64,000 bases of DNA from JBCBGF01 sp038526915. Its GTDB lineage: Bacteria; Pseudomonadota; Alphaproteobacteria; Rhodobacterales; Rhodobacteraceae. Shown here piece after piece: positions 61,891 through 64,000 of the stretch (the first letter of the stretch is position 1; every line of letters begins with the position of its first letter). The notes beneath the pieces were generated by a model. The model ran no database searches and was not told the origin of the DNA. It saw only the letters and a list, made by a program, of their open reading frames with translations. The stretch is taken from assembly GCA_038526915.1 (NCBI GenBank), contig JBCBGF010000002.1, forward strand, positions 186,001 through 250,000, given 5' to 3'. Both the position numbers and the translations under genes were made by a program.

Positions 61891-63177
61891 CTATCCGCGT
61901 CGGCGCGCCAACCATCCCTCAAGGCGCGACCGGATATCGTCGGCGATCCGGTCATCCTCGATCTCGTCGATTGCCTCGGCCAGGAACGCCAACACCAAAA
62001 GATCCTGCGCATCGCCTTCGGGCACCCCGCGCGAGCGCAGGTAGAACAGTGCGGTGTCATCGATCGCACCAGATGTCGATCCGTGCGAACACGCCACATC
62101 GTCGGCGTAGATCTCAAGCTCGGGCTTGGCCAGAAACTGACTGTCGTCATCCAGCAAAAGCGACTGGCTGATCTGATACCCGTCGGTTTTCTGCGCGTCG
62201 GGTTTCACGAGGATCTTGCCTTGGAACACGCCAGTTGCCCCGTTCCGCAGCACCTTCTTGAACACCTGACGGCTTTCGCAATTCACCGCGTCATGGGTCA
62301 CGAAAACAGTGTCGTCGTGGTGGAAGTCACCGTCGCCGGCCGCAGCACCCGCCACATGGGCGACCGCGTCATCCCCAGTGATTTCAATCACTTGCTCGTT
62401 GCGGGTCTTCACGCCATTCACGGTCAGGGTAAAGCTCTTATACGTGCTCTCCGCCCCCAATCGCGTGAACATATGGGTCATCGCACGGCGTTCGTGATCG
62501 CGCCCCTGCGCACGCACATGATGAAACGCACCGCCATCGGCAATATCGATTTCCATGCACTTATTGAACCGCGCCGCTGCAGGGCCGTTCTCCAGAATCG
62601 TGAGCTCTGCGCCGCTTTCAATCCTGACAACGTGATGCAACGTGGCATCCGACGTCGTGTCCTTGTGGAGATAGGTAAAGCTCACCGGGCGCGACACCTT
62701 TCCCGTGGCGCGGATCAACACGCCGTCGGTGGCCACAGCCGTGTTCAGCGCTGCCAGAGGGCGTTCCACAGGGTCCTGCCCGCGGGCCTCAAGCACGCCA
62801 TAGATATCGCGCGCCCAGTGGATATCGCGGGTCTGCGCCTCGGCCAGACGATCGATCTCAAGCCCTTCGAGCGTCAGATCGTCTGAGGCGTCAGGGTCAA
62901 ACACGCCATCGACAAACACGATGCGCAGGCGATCGATGTCGCCGAACACGGGCGCTTCTTCGGGGTCGAACAGCGCCGCCGCCGGTGCCGTGGGCGCGAT
63001 CAGATCGGCTGGGTCAGTGAACTTCCAGTATTCATCGCGTCGGACAGGCAAGCCCATGGCCCGCAACCGACCCAGGGCTTGCTCACGCGCGCTCCGGATC
63101 CAGCCCGCCCCATCCGGAATCGCCACAGTGGCCAGTCGCGCTTCAGTCGCGTCAAGCTTTGTTTGGGTCAGCGCCAT
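61891..63177 (-). CDS. sufD: SUF scaffold protein SufD
   Basis: Partner of SufB and SufC in the Fe-S scaffold complex. 428 residues from ATG 63177, sharing a base with the sufC stop (TGATG). The right-handed beta-helix core is seen in EDPSDRV-type segments such as VEIADGGAFHHVRAQGRDHE-like (IADGGAFHHVRAQG), DDTVFVTHDAVNCESRQVFKKVLRNGATGVFQGKILVKPDAQKTDGYQ (in parts) and EIYADDVACSHGSTSGAIDDTALFYLRSRG (in parts). The tail holds the family's conserved Cys-Ser-His. Confidence 0.95.
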   Translation of the reverse strand: MALTQTKLDATEARLATVAIPDGAGWIRSAREQALGRLRAMGLPVRRDEYWKFTDPADLIAPTAPAAALFDPEEAPVFGDIDRLRIVFVDGVFDPDASDDLTLEGLEIDRLAEAQTRDIHWARDIYGVLEARGQDPVERPLAALNTAVATDGVLIRATGKVSRPVSFTYLHKDTTSDATLHHVVRIESGAELTILENGPAAARFNKCMEIDIADGGAFHHVRAQGRDHERRAMTHMFTRLGAESTYKSFTLTVNGVKTRNEQVIEITGDDAVAHVAGAAAGDGDFHHDDTVFVTHDAVNCESRQVFKKVLRNGATGVFQGKILVKPDAQKTDGYQISQSLLLDDDSQFLAKPELEIYADDVACSHGSTSGAIDDTALFYLRSRGVPEGDAQDLLVLAFLAEAIDEIEDDRIADDIRSRLEGWLARRRG

Positions 63178-63932
63178 CACGCAACCTCCGCCAGGATATC
63201 GCCATAGCCGTTGTTTTCGACCTCAAGCGCCAGTTCAGGACCGCCCGTCTTCACGATGCGCCCGTCGGCCATGATGTGCACGACATCAGGTTTGATATGG
63301 TCGAGAAGCCGTTGATAATGCGTGATGACCAGAAAACCGCGCCCCGCATCGCGCAGCGCGTTCACACCCTCGGACACCAGCTTCATCGCGTCCACGTCCA
63401 GGCCGCTGTCCGTTTCGTCAAGGATGCACATCTTCGGCTCAAGCATCGCCATCTGCAGGATCTCGTTGCGCTTCTTTTCGCCGCCGGAGAAGCCGACGTT
63501 GACCGGACGCTTCAGCATATCGGCGTCGATTTTCAGCGCTTTTGCCTTTTCCCGGATCAGTTTGAGAAAGTCTGCCGCGCTGATCTCCTCTTCCCCGCGC
63601 GCCTTGCGCTGCGCATTCAGCGCGGTGCGCAGAAAGGTCATGTTGCCCACGCCGGGGATCTCAACCGGGTATTGAAACGCCAGAAACAGACCGGCTGCCG
63701 CCCGCTCTTCGGGTTCCATCTCCAGGATATCCTCGCCTTCCAGCATCGCGGACCCATCGGTGACTTCATACCCGTCCCGCCCCGACAGAACGTAAGACAG
63801 GGTGGATTTGCCCGAGCCATTCGGGCCCATAATCGCATGCACCTTGCCCGCCTCGACCGACAGATCGACCCCTTTCAGGATCTGCTTGTCTTCCTCTTCA
63901 AGTGCGACGTGTAGATTTTTGATTTCAAGCAT
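63177..63932 (-). CDS. sufC: SUF ATPase SufC
   Basis: ABC-type ATPase that drives SufBCD. 251 residues. Walker A GPNGSGKSTLS, Q-loop LAFQYPVEIPGV, signature FSGGEKKRNEILQM, Walker B CILDETDSGLDVDAM, and H-loop LVITHYQRLLD. ATG 63932 with GAGG upstream. sufB is expected upstream, beyond the window edge. Confidence 0.97.
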   Translation of the reverse strand: MLEIKNLHVALEEEDKQILKGVDLSVEAGKVHAIMGPNGSGKSTLSYVLSGRDGYEVTDGSAMLEGEDILEMEPEERAAAGLFLAFQYPVEIPGVGNMTFLRTALNAQRKARGEEEISAADFLKLIREKAKALKIDADMLKRPVNVGFSGGEKKRNEILQMAMLEPKMCILDETDSGLDVDAMKLVSEGVNALRDAGRGFLVITHYQRLLDHIKPDVVHIMADGRIVKTGGPELALEVENNGYGDILAEVA

Positions 63933-63962
63933 ATTTTACCTCGCTTTACGCAATGCAAAGCG

Positions 63963-63987
63963 GGGCCCGCGCAGAACTGCGGGGCCC
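63963..63987 (-). terminator. Hairpin upstream of sufC
   Basis: GGGCCC-g-CGCA / TGCG-GGGCCC forms a 10-bp stem with one bulged G and a 4-base loop, about 30 bases before sufC. No T-run follows. It may mark an intercistronic processing or attenuation site between sufC and the gene beyond the window edge, or the terminator of that gene. Confidence 0.4.
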
Positions 63988-64000
63988 GGATTTGCGGGGG

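Overview
The window looks like a chromosomal segment of a marine alphaproteobacterium of the Rhodobacterales (roseobacter group). The evidence is high GC with tight ATGA/GTGA gene coupling, an alphaproteobacterial SOS box (GTTC-N7-GTTC) in front of recA, a CckA hybrid kinase, the aerobic (CobG/CobN) cobalamin pathway, two TRAP transporters, tcuAB, and a sufC-sufD-YIP1-YIP1-sufS block. Genus cannot be fixed from the sequence alone. No insertion sequence, prophage, CRISPR array or integron was seen.

Layout. (1) 1-11.2 kb, minus strand: housekeeping genes alaS (cut by the window edge), recA, cckA, an RsmB-like RNA methyltransferase, a LytR_C-like envelope protein, guaB, and an HpcH/HpaI aldolase. 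(2) 11.3-14.5 kb, plus strand: TRAP transporter dctP-dctQ-dctM. (3) 14.5-35.7 kb: an almost complete aerobic adenosylcobalamin locus in four blocks: cobU-cobT-cobS (minus); an L-threonine kinase-like gene, cobD and cobC (plus); cobO-cobQ (minus); and a long plus-strand operon behind a cobalamin riboswitch (DUF1636, cobW, cobN, G, H, I, J, L, E, M, B, A, F). cobK lies on the opposite strand between cobJ and cobL. (4) 35.8-39.3 kb, minus: a NirA-type siroheme reductase with a CysJ-like diflavin reductase. (5) 39.8-44.5 kb, plus: a C1/methionine module (small 'virulence factor' protein, MetF-like reductase, methyl-THF:corrinoid methyltransferase, RamA/RACo-like corrinoid reactivase). (6) 44.5-54.1 kb: a GntR-centred catabolic island. 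Its minus arm is a ThDP enzyme, a DadA-like oxidase, TRAP-PQM and a BASS-like carrier. Its plus arm is GntR, an Asp/Glu racemase-like protein and an enolase-superfamily enzyme. (7) 54.1-59.4 kb: IMPase-like and class IV aminotransferase genes behind tcuA-tcuB, with a divergent LysR. (8) 59.4-64 kb: tRNA-Arg(CCG) and the suf operon.

How it fits together. The B12 locus makes the cofactor used by the neighbouring methyl-THF/corrinoid module, which looks like part of the split B12-dependent methionine synthase known from Phaeobacter; the homocysteine-binding and corrinoid-binding parts are not here. CobA makes precorrin-2, shared by B12 and by the siroheme that the NirA-type enzyme needs. The most open question in the window is the substrate of the GntR island. 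Further second-look items are the DUF1636 gene under riboswitch control, the antisense cobK, the dadA-like gene with no canonical start codon, hairpins after both dctP genes, and paired arginine-rich C-terminal tails in the methyltransferase and its reactivase.
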